Assembly: GCA_016192135.1 (NCBI GenBank)
Contig: JACPUR010000035.1
Span: 197,338 to 261,337, forward strand
Reading direction: 5' to 3'
DNA from: Candidatus Tectomicrobia bacterium
GTDB lineage: Bacteria > UBA8248
DNA: 64,000 nucleotides
Positions 38,374 through 49,374 of the stretch are shown one piece after another. Each line of letters starts with the position of its first letter. The stretch's first letter is position 1. Both the position numbers and the translations under genes were made by a program. The notes below the pieces were generated by a model. It saw only the letters and a list, made by a program, of their open reading frames with translations, did no database searches and was not told the origin of the DNA.

Positions 38374-40276
38374 GGAGGTTCGCCTCCTCCGGAATGGGCA
38401 CGATGGCGGCAGGACGGGGCACGCCGGCCCTGGGCGCTGCGGCCACCGCCTGGGGCGGCTTCACCGGGACGCCGAGATAGAACGCGATGAGGTCCCGGGC
38501 GAGGGGAGCGAAGGAGGAACCCGCCTTGCCGGCGTGCTCGCCCAGGATGGCGATGGCGATTCGGGGCTCATCGTAGGGCGCGAAGGCCACGAACCAGCCG
38601 TGGTCGCGGTAGGGCCGGGGGAGGTCCTCGGGCTTCGCCTTCCGCCCCGTCAGGTTCAGGCGCACGGCCTGGGCCGTCCCCGTCTTCCCGGACACGACGA
38701 CTTCGGCGAGGGCGGCCCGCTTGGCGGTGCCGCGGGGGCCGTTCACCACCTCGCGGAGGCCCTCCCGGACGGTGTCGAAGATCTCCTTCGGGATGGGGAT
38801 CTTGTGGATCGCCTCGGGCCGGTGGCGGTACAGGACCTCCCCCTGGGGCGAGGTCACCTCCCGGACGACGAAGGGCTTCCACAAGGTCCCGCCGTTGGCG
38901 ACGGCGGCCATCATGTTCGCGGCCTGCATGGGGGTGATCAGGTTGAAGCCCTGGCCGATGGAGACGCTGATCGTCTCGCCCGGGTACCACCTCTCGTTGA
39001 AGCGCTTGCGCTTCCAGGCGTCCGAGGGGACGAGGCCGCCCTTCTCCCCGGGGTCGTACCCGGTGGCCTCCCCCAGCCCGAAGAGATGGGAGTAGTAGGC
39101 GATCCGCTCGATGCCCAGCTTGTTGCCGACGGTGTAGTAGTAGACGTCGCAGCTCTGGGCCAGGGACTGGATAAGGTCGATGGGCCCGTGGCCCCCTTGC
39201 TTCCAGTCGGCGAAGACGCGGCGGCCGAACGGGAAGGAGCCGTTGCAGTAGACCTTGTCGTCCGGGCGCATCACCTTCTCGTTCAGGGTGGCGAAGGCCA
39301 TGACGATCTTGAAGATGGAACCGGGCGGGTACTGCCCGCGGAGGGCGCGGTTCTCGAGCGGCTTCAAGGGGTCGCTCGTGAGCCGCCGCCAGGACTTGCC
39401 CCTGAGCCCGCCGGCGAACTGGTTCGGGTCGATGGCCGGGTTGCTCACCAGGGCGAGGATGGCGCCGTCTCTGGGATCGAGGATGATGATGCTGCCCTCG
39501 AAGTCCCGGAAGAGCTCCTCGGCCTTGGCCTGAAGGGCGTAGTCGATGGTGAGGTGCAGGTTGTTTCCCGGCTTCTCGACGAAGGGCACCACCACCCGAA
39601 GCTCGCGGCCGTAGGCGTCCACCTCGACCTGCTTGAAACCGGTCTCCCCGCGCAGGTAACGCTCGAAGGCACGCTCCACGCCGTACTTGCCCAGGAGGTC
39701 CCCCTGGCGGTAGTTGAACTCCGTCAGCTCCTGAAGCTGCTGGCCGTCCACCTCGCCGAGGTAGCCCAGCACGTGCCCGCCGCGCTCCTCGGTCCGGTAG
39801 TTCCGCAGCGGCGCCACCTGGGTGAAGACGCCCGGGAAGTCCGGCCGGTGCTCCTCGAAGAAGGCCATCGTCTTCCGGTCCACGTCGGCCTTGATGAGGA
39901 AGGGCCGGAAGGGGTTGGCCCGCCGCACCTTCTCGCGGAGCTCGTCATAGGGCTGGTCGGTCATCCGGGCGAGGTGGCGGACGGCCTCGTTCAGGTCCGG
40001 GGAGTTCTCCTTGACCAGGTAGAGGTTGAACGAGGCCCGGTTGTCGGCGAGGAGGCGCCCGCCGTGGTCGTAGATGAGGCCCCGCGGGCTCCGCACCACG
40101 CGGTAGGCGATGCGGTTGTTCTCCGAGAGGGCGCGGAACTTGTCGCCCTGCAGCACCTGAAGGTGCCAGAGCTGCACGAAGAGCACCATCATGCACAGGC
40201 TGAAAGCGAACGCCAGCCACTGCATCCGCCGCCGCATCTTGTCGGGTGTCTCCCCCCCCATCCGGCTCCTGAACAT
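38363..40276 (-). CDS. mrdA: Penicillin-binding protein 2 (elongation transpeptidase)
   Basis: Cross-links peptidoglycan in the elongasome. 637 residues: one N-terminal membrane helix (about residues 17-38), the pedestal/dimerisation domain (about 50-270), and a transpeptidase domain with SIFK (nucleophile Ser320), the SCD motif (SxN/D position) in LAQSCDVYYYTVG and KTGTAQ. The C-terminus is Pro/Ala-rich. Sits between mreD and rodA as in the common mre-mrd operon. Confidence 0.96.
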   Translation of the reverse strand: MFRSRMGGETPDKMRRRMQWLAFAFSLCMMVLFVQLWHLQVLQGDKFRALSENNRIAYRVVRSPRGLIYDHGGRLLADNRASFNLYLVKENSPDLNEAVRHLARMTDQPYDELREKVRRANPFRPFLIKADVDRKTMAFFEEHRPDFPGVFTQVAPLRNYRTEERGGHVLGYLGEVDGQQLQELTEFNYRQGDLLGKYGVERAFERYLRGETGFKQVEVDAYGRELRVVVPFVEKPGNNLHLTIDYALQAKAEELFRDFEGSIIILDPRDGAILALVSNPAIDPNQFAGGLRGKSWRRLTSDPLKPLENRALRGQYPPGSIFKIVMAFATLNEKVMRPDDKVYCNGSFPFGRRVFADWKQGGHGPIDLIQSLAQSCDVYYYTVGNKLGIERIAYYSHLFGLGEATGYDPGEKGGLVPSDAWKRKRFNERWYPGETISVSIGQGFNLITPMQAANMMAAVANGGTLWKPFVVREVTSPQGEVLYRHRPEAIHKIPIPKEIFDTVREGLREVVNGPRGTAKRAALAEVVVSGKTGTAQAVRLNLTGRKAKPEDLPRPYRDHGWFVAFAPYDEPRIAIAILGEHAGKAGSSFAPLARDLIAFYLGVPVKPPQAVAAAPRAGVPRPAAIVPIPEEANLLED

Positions 40277-40279
40277 GGC

Positions 40280-40804
40280 TCAGGATTTCTCCGGATAGGG
40301 CGATCCCGCGGCGGCGGGGGCGATGCGTTCCTCCGCGCCCACCAGGAGCCCGATGAGCAGGGGCGCGAGGAATGTGTTCAGGAGGGTCGTCTTTCCCGCC
40401 TCCACCCAATAATAGGAGGTCACGGGCACGTCCGGCAGGAAAATGAACAGAAGGAAGACCAGGAGGGCCGCGTTGAAGGCCGACGCGATGGCGACCAGGA
40501 TAGCGTGGAACAGCGCCTCCCGGCCGGTGACGTTGCGCCTGATGCACCCGGTTGCGTGGCCGATGAGTCCCTTGGAGAGGGCGTTGGCACCCAGGAGGCC
40601 GCCCGAAAGCACGTCCTGCAGGAGCCCCAGGATGAACCCCCCGATGAGGCCGCTTTCCTTGCCCCGCTGCAGCCCGAGGTAGACCACGATGAGCGCCATC
40701 GGGTCCGGCCGGGCGCCGAGCCAGGCATTGAAGTATTCGGAGACGGCCGCCTGGACCACGATGGATGCCATCCCGAGCAGGAAGTAGAAGAGGGCGAAGA
40801 TCAT
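40280..40804 (-). CDS. mreD: Rod shape-determining protein MreD
   Basis: 174 residues with five or six hydrophobic membrane segments and few polar loops; the pattern PDPMALIVVYLGLQRGKESGLIGGFILGLLQDVLSGGLLGANAL is typical of MreD. Overlaps mreC by four bases and lies three bases from mrdA. Confidence 0.92.
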   Translation of the reverse strand: MIFALFYFLLGMASIVVQAAVSEYFNAWLGARPDPMALIVVYLGLQRGKESGLIGGFILGLLQDVLSGGLLGANALSKGLIGHATGCIRRNVTGREALFHAILVAIASAFNAALLVFLLFIFLPDVPVTSYYWVEAGKTTLLNTFLAPLLIGLLVGAEERIAPAAAGSPYPEKS

Positions 40805-41637
40805 GGCCGGCCGTTCTCCTGCGCCGGAGTCATCATGATCAGCACTTCTTCCAGGCTGTTGAAGTTTACGGCGGACCGCGCCTCCACATGGCGGAAGAGC
40901 CGCTCGCCCTTGGGTCCCACCTTGGTGACCCAGGCGACGGGCAGGCCCTTGGGAAACACTCCGCCCAGCCCCGAGGCGATCAGAAGGTCCCCTTCCTGCA
41001 CGTCGCTGTCCGTGGCCAGGTAGCGGACCTCTCCCTTGTCGGCCGGGCCCATCGAGAAGATTCCCTGCGCCCGGGTCCGCTGGACGATCACGTCCACCGC
41101 GCTGCGCGAGTCAGTGAGGAGCAGCACGCGGCTCGTGGTGTGGCCCGCGCGCGATATCCGGCCCACCACGCCGGACGGATTGACGACCGGCATGCCGCGC
41201 CGCACCCCGTGGGCGGTCCCAAGATCCACCAGGAGGGTCTGGCCGAACGGGCTGACGTCCCGTCCCAGGATGTGTGCCAGGCGGACGGGGGCGGGGAGCC
41301 CCCGGCTCGCGGTCAGGAAGCCCTCGAGACGCTGAACCTTCGCCTCGAGCTCCCGGAGCTGAAACGAGACGCCGCGCATGGCCGAGAGCTGCTTCTTGAG
41401 GACGATGTTCTCCTCCCGCAGGTCGCGAAAGAGGAGATATTGGCGGCCCAGGTCGCGCGTCCAGCGCTTGGGGGCGGCGGCCGCCTCGAGAAGGGGGCCC
41501 GTCAGGGAGAGGATGCCCCGCTCGATGAGGTTGACGCCCCCCTGGCGGCGCACACTGAGGGTCATCAGCGTGAAGCAGACGAGAAAGAGCGCCGTGAGCA
41601 AAGTGGCGCTGCGGCGTTCATGGATTAGCTGAAACAT
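40801..41637 (-). CDS. mreC: Rod shape-determining protein MreC
   Basis: 278 residues: N-terminal membrane helix (about residues 13-28), a coiled coil (about 65-105) and the two-barrel beta domain with LGRDVSPFGQTLLVDLGTAHGVRRGMPVVNPSGVVGRI and the DVQEGDLLIASGLGGVFPKGLPVAWV end typical of MreC. Periplasmic scaffold of the elongasome, activator of PBP2. Confidence 0.95.
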   Translation of the reverse strand: MFQLIHERRSATLLTALFLVCFTLMTLSVRRQGGVNLIERGILSLTGPLLEAAAAPKRWTRDLGRQYLLFRDLREENIVLKKQLSAMRGVSFQLRELEAKVQRLEGFLTASRGLPAPVRLAHILGRDVSPFGQTLLVDLGTAHGVRRGMPVVNPSGVVGRISRAGHTTSRVLLLTDSRSAVDVIVQRTRAQGIFSMGPADKGEVRYLATDSDVQEGDLLIASGLGGVFPKGLPVAWVTKVGPKGERLFRHVEARSAVNFNSLEEVLIMMTPAQENGRP

Positions 41638-41714
41638 CCCTCGCTGCGCGTTCCCCGCCGGCGGAGCGGGTGGACCCCCGCCCGGCGCATTCGGAAAGCG
41701 GCCGGCCCGAGACC

Positions 41715-42833
<1,119 letters not shown>

Positions 42834-43006
42834 CTAAAACCAATATTTTTGGGGTCCACGCGGGGGGCCGCTGGACCCGGAGCGGGGGTGGGTTCCTCCC
42901 CGGGTCTCCCGGTTGCGGCGAAGGGGGAGGTGGGATATGGTCCCCGTCTTGCCGCCGGGAGGGGCCGATCCTCCTGCTCGTGGGACCATCGGGGGAAAGC
43001 GCCGGT

Positions 43007-44908
43007 ATGCTGCGGTTTTTCAGGGAACGGGGAAATAGCTGGATTCTGAAGGGTTTGCTTGGCTTGGTGGCCGTCACCTTCGTTTCGTGGGGCGGCTTCG
43101 CCATGATGGACAGTCGGGCCGTCGAGGGTGGGAAGGTCGCCGCCTGGGTGAACGATATCCCCATCACCGTCCAGGAATATGAGCGGATCTATTTCCAGCA
43201 GGTCGAGGCCTTGCGGCGCCAGCTCGGCCCGCAGTTCAAGGACGAGCTGATCCAGCAGCTCGGCGTCCGCCAGCAGGTGCTGGCCAGCCTGGTTTCCGAG
43301 AAGCTCCAGCTCCAGGAGGCCCAGCGCCTCGGCATCCAGGTGAGCGATGCCGAGGTGGCCCTCCGCATCCAGGAGGTGGAGGCCTTCCACCGCGGGGGGC
43401 GGTTCGACCCCGCGATCTACCGCCAGGTGCTCGAGCAGAACCGCCTGACCCCCCGGCAGTTCGAGGAGGCCCAGCGCAGCGATATCGCCACCGAACGGCT
43501 GCGCCGCTACATCGGCATGGCCGCCTCCGTGAGCGAGGTCGATGTCACCGAGGCCTACCGGCTGCTCAACGAGCGCATCAAGGTGGCGGCCCTGACCGTC
43601 TCGCCCAGCGAGTTCGAGAAGGAGGCCGCCGCCCAGGCCAAGGAGAAGGACCTCCGGGAGCACTACGAGAAGAACAAGGAGCAGTTCCGCGTCGGCCCCC
43701 AGCGGAAGGCGCAGTGGTGGTACCTGTCCTATCAGGCCATGCTTCCCCGCGTCACCGTCGCGGAGCCGGAGCTGAAGGCGCGCTACGAGCAGATTCGTTC
43801 GCGGTTCGCGGTGGAGGAGCAGGTGACCCTCAGCCAGATATTCCTCAAGCTCGATCCGAACGCCAAGGCGGAGGAGGCCGAGGCGGCGAAGAAGAAGCTC
43901 GAGGCGCTCCGGGATCAAGCCCGCAAGGGCGCTGATTTCGGCGCCCTCGCCAAGGCCAACTCGAACGATCCCTCCGCCGCCAAGGGCGGCGACATGGGCT
44001 CCTTCAAGCGGGGCGAGATGGTCCCCGAGCTCGAGAAGGTGGCCTTCTCCCTCAAGAAGGGAGAAGTGGGCGGCCCGGCGCGGACTTCTTTCGGCTACCA
44101 CCTCCTGCTCGTCCGGGACCGGCAGGAAGCGCGCCAGCGCCCGTTCGAAGAGGCGCGGGCCGAGGTGGAGAAGGACCTTCGCCAGATCAAGGCCAAGGGC
44201 GCGGCGCGCGAGGCCCTGCGTTCGGTGCGTTACGCCATCGAGGACAAGAAGCCGGCCCCCGCCGTCCAGGGCCTCAGCGCGGGGGAGACCGGCTTCTTCG
44301 AGCAGGCGTCTCCTCCCGCCTCCGTCCCCCAGAAGGAGGAGCTGGCCGAGCTCGTGTTCCGCCTCGGGAAGAAAGACGCCCTTTCCCCGGAAGCGGAAGG
44401 GGAGAAGGGCGTGATCTTCGCCCGCCTGGTGGACCTGCGGGACGCCCACGTCCCCGCCTTCGAGACGGTCGCCGATCAGGTGCGGAAGAAGTGGGTGGAG
44501 GAGAAGGCCGTCCAGCTCGCGCGCGCGAAGGCCGAGGCCTGGACGAAGGAGATCAAGGAGGGCAAGCGGACCCTCGAGAGCTTGTCCAAGGAGATGAAGG
44601 TCAAGCTCATCGCCCCCGGCCCATTCTCCCGCCGCGACGTCCCCAGCGAGCTGAACGCGGGACCAGATGCCCTCCGGGCGGTCTTCCGGATGCGCAAGGG
44701 AGAGGTGGAGCGGATATTGGCGGGGAAGAACGTCCTGCTGGTCCAGTGCCTGGAGGCCCCCGCCGCCGACATGGCGAAACTGGCCGAGGAGAAGAAATCG
44801 CTGCGCGAGCGCCTGCTGGCCGACCGGCAGCGCCTGCTCTTCCTGCGGCACCTGGAGGGGCTGCGCCAGTCGGCAAAGGTCCGGCTGGAGAGGGGCTTCT
44901 CGCTTTAG
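43007..44908 (+). CDS. PpiD-like membrane-anchored peptidyl-prolyl isomerase/chaperone
   Basis: 633 residues from ATG 43007. One N-terminal uncleaved membrane helix (ILKGLLGLVAVTFVSWGGFAM, about residues 15-35), a SurA-N-like helical chaperone region (about 40-200) and a parvulin domain (about 270-375: VTLSQIFLKLDP ... GGDMGSFKRGEMVPELEKVAFSLKKGEVGGPARTSFGYH). The remaining 250 residues form a second SurA-N/parvulin-like helical part, as in PpiD. Assists folding of secreted proteins at the Sec translocon exit. Divergent from mreB. Confidence 0.9.
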   Translation: MLRFFRERGNSWILKGLLGLVAVTFVSWGGFAMMDSRAVEGGKVAAWVNDIPITVQEYERIYFQQVEALRRQLGPQFKDELIQQLGVRQQVLASLVSEKLQLQEAQRLGIQVSDAEVALRIQEVEAFHRGGRFDPAIYRQVLEQNRLTPRQFEEAQRSDIATERLRRYIGMAASVSEVDVTEAYRLLNERIKVAALTVSPSEFEKEAAAQAKEKDLREHYEKNKEQFRVGPQRKAQWWYLSYQAMLPRVTVAEPELKARYEQIRSRFAVEEQVTLSQIFLKLDPNAKAEEAEAAKKKLEALRDQARKGADFGALAKANSNDPSAAKGGDMGSFKRGEMVPELEKVAFSLKKGEVGGPARTSFGYHLLLVRDRQEARQRPFEEARAEVEKDLRQIKAKGAAREALRSVRYAIEDKKPAPAVQGLSAGETGFFEQASPPASVPQKEELAELVFRLGKKDALSPEAEGEKGVIFARLVDLRDAHVPAFETVADQVRKKWVEEKAVQLARAKAEAWTKEIKEGKRTLESLSKEMKVKLIAPGPFSRRDVPSELNAGPDALRAVFRMRKGEVERILAGKNVLLVQCLEAPAADMAKLAEEKKSLRERLLADRQRLLFLRHLEGLRQSAKVRLERGFSL

Positions 44909-44924
44909 CGGGGGCTCTTCGCGG

Positions 44925-45239
44925 TCAGCGCCAGAAATCCTCGCGGTCCTCGGGCCGCACCTCGTGCTTCTCCTGGATCCGCTTGTCGAACTCCTTGGCG
45001 GCTTCCTTCCGCCGGGCCTCCTGCTGGGCCATGAGCTCCTTGAGGCCCGGCGATTTTTTCTTGGCGGCGTCCCCGAACGGATCCTTCACCTGGTGGCGGG
45101 CGATGGAGACGAGCTCCCCGCGGATCTCGATCTTGATCTGGTTCCCCGGGGCCACCCCGAGCGCTTTCATCACGTCCTTCGGCAGGTGGATGCGGCCTCC
45201 CTCGCCCACTTCGATCACATGAATGGGCTGCTCGTTCAT
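44925..45239 (-). CDS. AbrB/MazE-family DNA-binding protein
   Basis: 104 residues. Residues 5-50 form a SpoVT/AbrB swapped-hairpin domain: HVIEVGEGGRIHLPKDVMKALGVAPGNQIKIEIRGELVSI. The rest is a charged helix rich in Lys, Glu and Gln (about residues 60-104). Such proteins are transition-state regulators or antitoxins, but no toxin gene is next to it; glgP lies 38 bp upstream and ppiD is convergent. Target unknown. Confidence 0.8.
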   Translation of the reverse strand: MNEQPIHVIEVGEGGRIHLPKDVMKALGVAPGNQIKIEIRGELVSIARHQVKDPFGDAAKKKSPGLKELMAQQEARRKEAAKEFDKRIQEKHEVRPEDREDFWR

Positions 45240-45277
45240 CGTTGCGGCTCCTCTGCTGGCGGAAAGCCCTCCCGCCG

Positions 45278-47839
45278 TCAGCCCCACGTGAGGAGGTGCA
45301 TGCCCAAGGGCTGGGGAAGATCCGGGTTGTTGGGCATCACCCGCACCGCGATCCCGCGCGACCCGGCGATCTCGCAAGCGAGCTCCCCCTGGAACCGGTA
45401 GAACCCGTTCCCCATCTCCTCCGCGACCGCCATGGGAAGCGTCTGCCCCTCCGTGATCTTGTGCGCCGGGTCGATGGGCCCGTGGTAGACCTCCACGCGG
45501 ACGTCCGAGGGGCCCAGGGGGCCGAGCTCCACGTCCGCCGTCACGCGGATGGACGTTCCCACCGACACCACGCCGTTGCGGTCCACCGAGATGTCGCGGA
45601 TTTGCACCTTCGGCCACGCCTCGCGGACTTTGCCCTTCCAGGCGGCGAGGGAGCGGGCCGGCTTCATGCTGTCGCTGATGAGATAGGAGCGGTGCCGGGC
45701 GAGCGGCAGGTAGAAGCGCTCGGCGTATTCGCGCACCATGCGGTTCGTGTTGAACACCGGCGCGAGGGACTTCAGGGAGTTCCGCATCATCTCCACCCAC
45801 CCGCGCGGGATGCCGTCCGTCGAGCGGTCGTAGAACAGCGGCACGATCTCCTGCTCCAGCCGGTCGAACAGGCTGTCGCATTCCACCTTGTCCTGGTAGC
45901 CCGAGTCCTGGTACTCCTCCCCCGCGCCGATGGACCAGCCGAGGTCGCTTCGGTAGCCCTCCGCCCACCAGCCGTCCAGGATGCTCAGGTTGAGCGCGGC
46001 GTTGGCGGCCACCTTCATGCCGCTGGTGCCGCTGGCCTCCTGGGGCCGGCGCGGGTTGTTGAGCCACAGGTCCACGCCCTGAACGAGGTGGCGCGCGACG
46101 TCGATGTCGTAGTCCTCGAGAAAGACCACGCGCCTGCGGACGGCGGGCTGGCGGGCGAAGTTGATGAGGTCGCGGATGAAGGACTTCCCCTCGTGATCGC
46201 GGGGGTGGGCTTTCCCGGCGAAGATGATCTGGAGAGGCCGCTCCTTGTTCGTGAGAAGGGCGATCAGGCGGTCGGGCTGCTGGAGGAGCAGGGTCGCGCG
46301 CTTATAGGTCGCGAAGCGCCGCGCGAAGCCGATGGTGAGTGTGCCCGGCTCGAGGATCTCTGTGGCCAGATCGAGATGACTGCGGGAGAGGCCCCGATTC
46401 TGCCAGCGTTGCCGCAGATGGCTGCGGCAGAAGCTGACGAGGCTCTCCCGGGCCCGCTCCTGCACGAGCCAGAGCTCGGTCGCGGGGATGCGGTCCACGC
46501 GCTCCCACGTCTCCGGCTGGTCGGGATCGTTCGTCCACCGGGGGCCGAGGTAGCGGCTGAGGAGGTTCTTCACCTCGGCCGAGACCCAGGATGGCAGGTG
46601 CACGCCGTTGGTGATGGATGAAATGGGCACCTCGCTCAGCGGGAGGTTCGGCCACAGGCCGTTCCACATCTTCCGCGAAACCTCGCCGTGCAGGCGGCTG
46701 ACGCCGTTCGCGCCCGCCGAGAGCCGCAGGGCGAGGACCGCGACGTTGAAGGGCTCGTCCTGGTTGGCCGGGTTCGGCCGCCCGAAGCCCATGAACTCCT
46801 CCCAGCTGATCTGCATGGAGGCCGCATAGGGGCGGAAGTATTTCTCCATCAGCCCGGGGGGGAAGATGTCGATCCCGGCCGGGACGGGCGTGTGCGTGGT
46901 GAAGACGTTGCCGGCCGAGGTCATCTCCCGCGCGGTGCGGAAGTCGATGTTGTACTTCTCCATCGCCAGCCGGATGCGCTCCAGCGAGAGGAAGGCCGAG
47001 TGGCCCTCGTTCATGTGGCAGACGACGGGCGGGAGGTTCAGCTTGTGGAGCATCCGCACCCCGCCGACCCCGAGCAGAATCTCCTGGCGGATGCGTGTCT
47101 CCATGTCCCCCCCGTAGAGCGCCAGCGTGACCTCGCGGTGAGGAGGAGCGTTCTCGGGAAGGTTGGCGTCCATGAGAAAAATGGGGACCCGCCCCACCTG
47201 CACGCGCCAGATCTGCGCCTTGAGGAGGCCGTCGGAGAACTGCACCTCGACCGTGACGGGGTTGCCCTGCTCGTCGCGCACCAGCCGCAGGCACATGTTG
47301 TGGAAGTCGTTGTCCGGGTAGCGCTCCTGCTGCCAGCCGTCGGCGCTCAGGTACTGCCGGAAGTATCCCTGCTGGTACAGCAGCCCCACGCCCACCAGCG
47401 GGAGGCCCAGGTCGCTCGCCGATTTCATGTGATCGCCGGCGAGGATGCCGAGGCCGCCCGAATAGTTCGGGATGGACTCGGTCAGGCCGAACTCCATGCT
47501 GAAGTAGGCGATGCGCAAGTCGGGGATGCCTGCCTCGCCGAACTTCTTCTGGTACCAGCGGGGCTCGGTCATGTAGGTCCGGAGCTCCTGCAGCACGCTC
47601 TGGAGCTCGCTCAGAATCCCCTCGTCTTGAGCCGCCTCGTCGAGGGTCTTCTGGGAGAGGCGGCCGAGCATCCGCACCGGGTTGTGGTGGGTCGCCTCCC
47701 ATTCGTCCCCGCCGATCTGGGCGAAGAGGGCGCGGGCCCGCGGGTTCCAGTCGAAGGCGATGTTGTAGGCGATCTCCTCGAGGTCCTTGAGCTGGGGAGG
47801 CAGGGTCGGAATCACCTGGAACGGAATGACTGTGTTCAT
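45278..47839 (-). CDS. glgP: Alpha-glucan (glycogen) phosphorylase
   Basis: Releases glucose 1-phosphate from alpha-1,4-glucans. 853 residues from ATG 47839, the size of the GT35 branch typical of actinobacteria and archaea-like GlgP (TIGR02094). Visible: IAYFSMEFGLTESIPNYSGGLGILAGDHMKSASDLGLP, CHMNEGHSAFLSLERIR, GFARRFATYKRA, IFAGKAHPRD and the PLP-binding EASGTSGMKVAANAALNLSILDGWW with Lys609. Forms a likely operon with thiD and the cupin gene (16 bp gap). Confidence 0.95.
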   Translation of the reverse strand: MNTVIPFQVIPTLPPQLKDLEEIAYNIAFDWNPRARALFAQIGGDEWEATHHNPVRMLGRLSQKTLDEAAQDEGILSELQSVLQELRTYMTEPRWYQKKFGEAGIPDLRIAYFSMEFGLTESIPNYSGGLGILAGDHMKSASDLGLPLVGVGLLYQQGYFRQYLSADGWQQERYPDNDFHNMCLRLVRDEQGNPVTVEVQFSDGLLKAQIWRVQVGRVPIFLMDANLPENAPPHREVTLALYGGDMETRIRQEILLGVGGVRMLHKLNLPPVVCHMNEGHSAFLSLERIRLAMEKYNIDFRTAREMTSAGNVFTTHTPVPAGIDIFPPGLMEKYFRPYAASMQISWEEFMGFGRPNPANQDEPFNVAVLALRLSAGANGVSRLHGEVSRKMWNGLWPNLPLSEVPISSITNGVHLPSWVSAEVKNLLSRYLGPRWTNDPDQPETWERVDRIPATELWLVQERARESLVSFCRSHLRQRWQNRGLSRSHLDLATEILEPGTLTIGFARRFATYKRATLLLQQPDRLIALLTNKERPLQIIFAGKAHPRDHEGKSFIRDLINFARQPAVRRRVVFLEDYDIDVARHLVQGVDLWLNNPRRPQEASGTSGMKVAANAALNLSILDGWWAEGYRSDLGWSIGAGEEYQDSGYQDKVECDSLFDRLEQEIVPLFYDRSTDGIPRGWVEMMRNSLKSLAPVFNTNRMVREYAERFYLPLARHRSYLISDSMKPARSLAAWKGKVREAWPKVQIRDISVDRNGVVSVGTSIRVTADVELGPLGPSDVRVEVYHGPIDPAHKITEGQTLPMAVAEEMGNGFYRFQGELACEIAGSRGIAVRVMPNNPDLPQPLGMHLLTWG

Positions 47840-47855
47840 GGGCCTTCCGTCTTGG

Positions 47856-48308
47856 TTAGAGGGTGCCGCCGGGGGAGGTCGCCCGGCCGGCCTGGGACTG
47901 TGAATCGCCGCCTGCGAGGCCGTAGGCGCCCTTTTCACGGAGCGCGACGTTGGGTCCCGGCGGCGAGTAGATGACGACGTACTTGAGGGGCTTGCCCGGC
48001 CCGCTGCGGATCTGATGCATGGCCCCAGGCGGGACGAATATCGCGTCTCCTTCCTCGAATGGCACATTTTCCCCGTCGATGGCGACGGAGCCCGACCCGC
48101 TCAGGATGTAGAAAGCGTGCTCTTCCTTGTCGTGCTTATGGGCCGTGGAGCTCAGGCCCGGACCGAACTCGTTGAACAGGAGGGCGAAGTTGCGGGCGCC
48201 GACGGTCTGATCGTCCAGCAGGATGCGGAAGAGGCTGTGCCCTCCCGATACCGGCAGGGGCCCGGAGGCGGCCTCGCCGGGACGGACGCGGTAGGCGGCT
48301 TTTTTCAT
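47856..48308 (-). CDS. Cupin-domain protein
   Basis: 150 residues. A single conserved-barrel cupin: motif 1 HKHDKEEHAFYILSGSGSVAIDGE supplies metal ligands (His, His, Glu, His pattern), and motif 2 IFVPPGAMHQIRSG supplies the last His. Small-molecule or metal-dependent enzyme or sensor; substrate unknown. Start overlaps the thiD stop by three bases, so it is translated with thiD. Confidence 0.85.
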   Translation of the reverse strand: MKKAAYRVRPGEAASGPLPVSGGHSLFRILLDDQTVGARNFALLFNEFGPGLSSTAHKHDKEEHAFYILSGSGSVAIDGENVPFEEGDAIFVPPGAMHQIRSGPGKPLKYVVIYSPPGPNVALREKGAYGLAGGDSQSQAGRATSPGGTL

Positions 48309-49132
48309 GCGCTCATCCTCTGAACGGAGCGGTACATGTGATTCAAGGGGCCCCTCCCTTTCCCGAGGGGCAGGGCGCTCTCGATGGCCCCCTGGATGTA
48401 TTCCTTGGCCGCCGCGGCCGCCTCCCGGACCGGCCGCCCGAGGGCGAGGCCGGCCGCGATGGCCGAGGAGAGGGTGCAGCCCGTCCCGTGGGTGTGCGGA
48501 GTGTCGACATGCCGGCCGCCGAGGACGGCGATCTCGCGCCCGTCGAACAGCACGTCCGCCGCTCCCCGGGTAATGTGGCCGCCCTTCACGAGCACATGGC
48601 GCGGGCCGAGGCGGTGGAGCGCCCGGGCCGCCTCCTTCATCTCCTCGATGCCGCCGATGGGCCCGCCGCCCAGGAGATCGCGGGCCTCCTCCGTGTTCGG
48701 CGTGAGCACCTCGGCCAGCGGGAGGAGCTCCCGGATGAGGGCCTCGCGCGCCTCCGGCGCGAGCAGGCGGTCCCCGCTCTTGGCCACCATCACCGGGTCC
48801 ACGACCAGCCGCTCCAGCCGGTGCTCCCGGACCTTCCGGGCCACCACCTCGACGATTTCGGCCGTGGCCAGCATCCCCACCTTGGCGGCGGCCACCGGGA
48901 GATCGCCGCACACGGAGTCGAACTGCAGGGCGATGAAATCGGGAGGCACGCCGTGCACGCCCTGGACCCCCACGGTGTTCTGGGCCGTGAGGGCGGTGAT
49001 GACGGAGGCGCCGTAGACGCCGAAGGCGCAGAAGGTCTTGAGGTCCGCCTGGACCCCCGCGCCCCCTCCCGAGTCGGAGCCGGCGATGGTCAGCGCGACG
49101 GGAGGCAGGTCAAAACCGGTTCGGAATGCCAC
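48305..49132 (-). CDS. thiD: Hydroxymethylpyrimidine/phosphomethylpyrimidine kinase
   Basis: Phosphorylates HMP and HMP-P for thiamine synthesis. 275 residues from GTG 49132, with AAAGGA nine bases upstream; the open frame reaches further but without family sequence. [69 protein letters not shown] and [23 protein letters not shown] are all diagnostic. No TPP riboswitch is recognisable in the upstream gap and no other thi gene is nearby. Confidence 0.95.
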   Translation of the reverse strand: MAFRTGFDLPPVALTIAGSDSGGGAGVQADLKTFCAFGVYGASVITALTAQNTVGVQGVHGVPPDFIALQFDSVCGDLPVAAAKVGMLATAEIVEVVARKVREHRLERLVVDPVMVAKSGDRLLAPEAREALIRELLPLAEVLTPNTEEARDLLGGGPIGGIEEMKEAARALHRLGPRHVLVKGGHITRGAADVLFDGREIAVLGGRHVDTPHTHGTGCTLSSAIAAGLALGRPVREAAAAAKEYIQGAIESALPLGKGRGPLNHMYRSVQRMSA

Positions 49133-49347
49133 GGATCGGTTTCCTTTCTCTCGCCAGGGGAAAACCGGCAGCGGGAAGGGAGCGCGATCTTCGGCCCGGA
49201 TAAACCCGGCCCGAAGCCGCCTTCCATCCCCTCGCCACCGTGAATGTATCATCTCGGGAAAGAAGAATGAAATGGAGTTGTTTTTTGCGTCTTGGATCGG
49301 CTGGGCCGGGGCCATGCCGGGGGTGGGGCAAATTAGGGGCCGTTATC

Positions 49348-49374
49348 TTGACAATTTTATTCGGGAATTATATT
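49348..49374 (+). promoter_or_regulatory. Predicted promoter of the cysteine/CysO operon
   Basis: Perfect TTGACA (49348-49353). The best -10 is TATATT (49369-49374, 15-bp spacer); TATTCT (49371-49376) at 17 bp is the alternative. The region is strikingly AT-rich against its surroundings and lies 50 bp before cysK in the 292-bp divergent gap to thiD. Confidence 0.65.
49354..49373. promoter_or_regulatory. Candidate operator (imperfect AT-rich palindrome) in the cysK promoter
   Basis: ATTTTATTC-GG-GAATTATAT: two 9-bp arms, 7 of 9 positions complementary, exactly filling the space between -35 and -10. An Rrf2-family regulator is encoded at the end of the operon, so this is a good candidate for its autoregulatory site (inference). 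Confidence 0.45.

Noticed and set aside
38258-41023. 921-codon open frame antisense to mrdA-mreD-mreC
   Set aside because: It crosses several well-supported genes of the elongasome operon and has no recognisable domain.
44925-45239. AbrB-type protein as antitoxin of a toxin-antitoxin pair
   Set aside because: No small toxin gene (MazF, VapC or similar) lies on either side; neighbours are ppiD and glgP.
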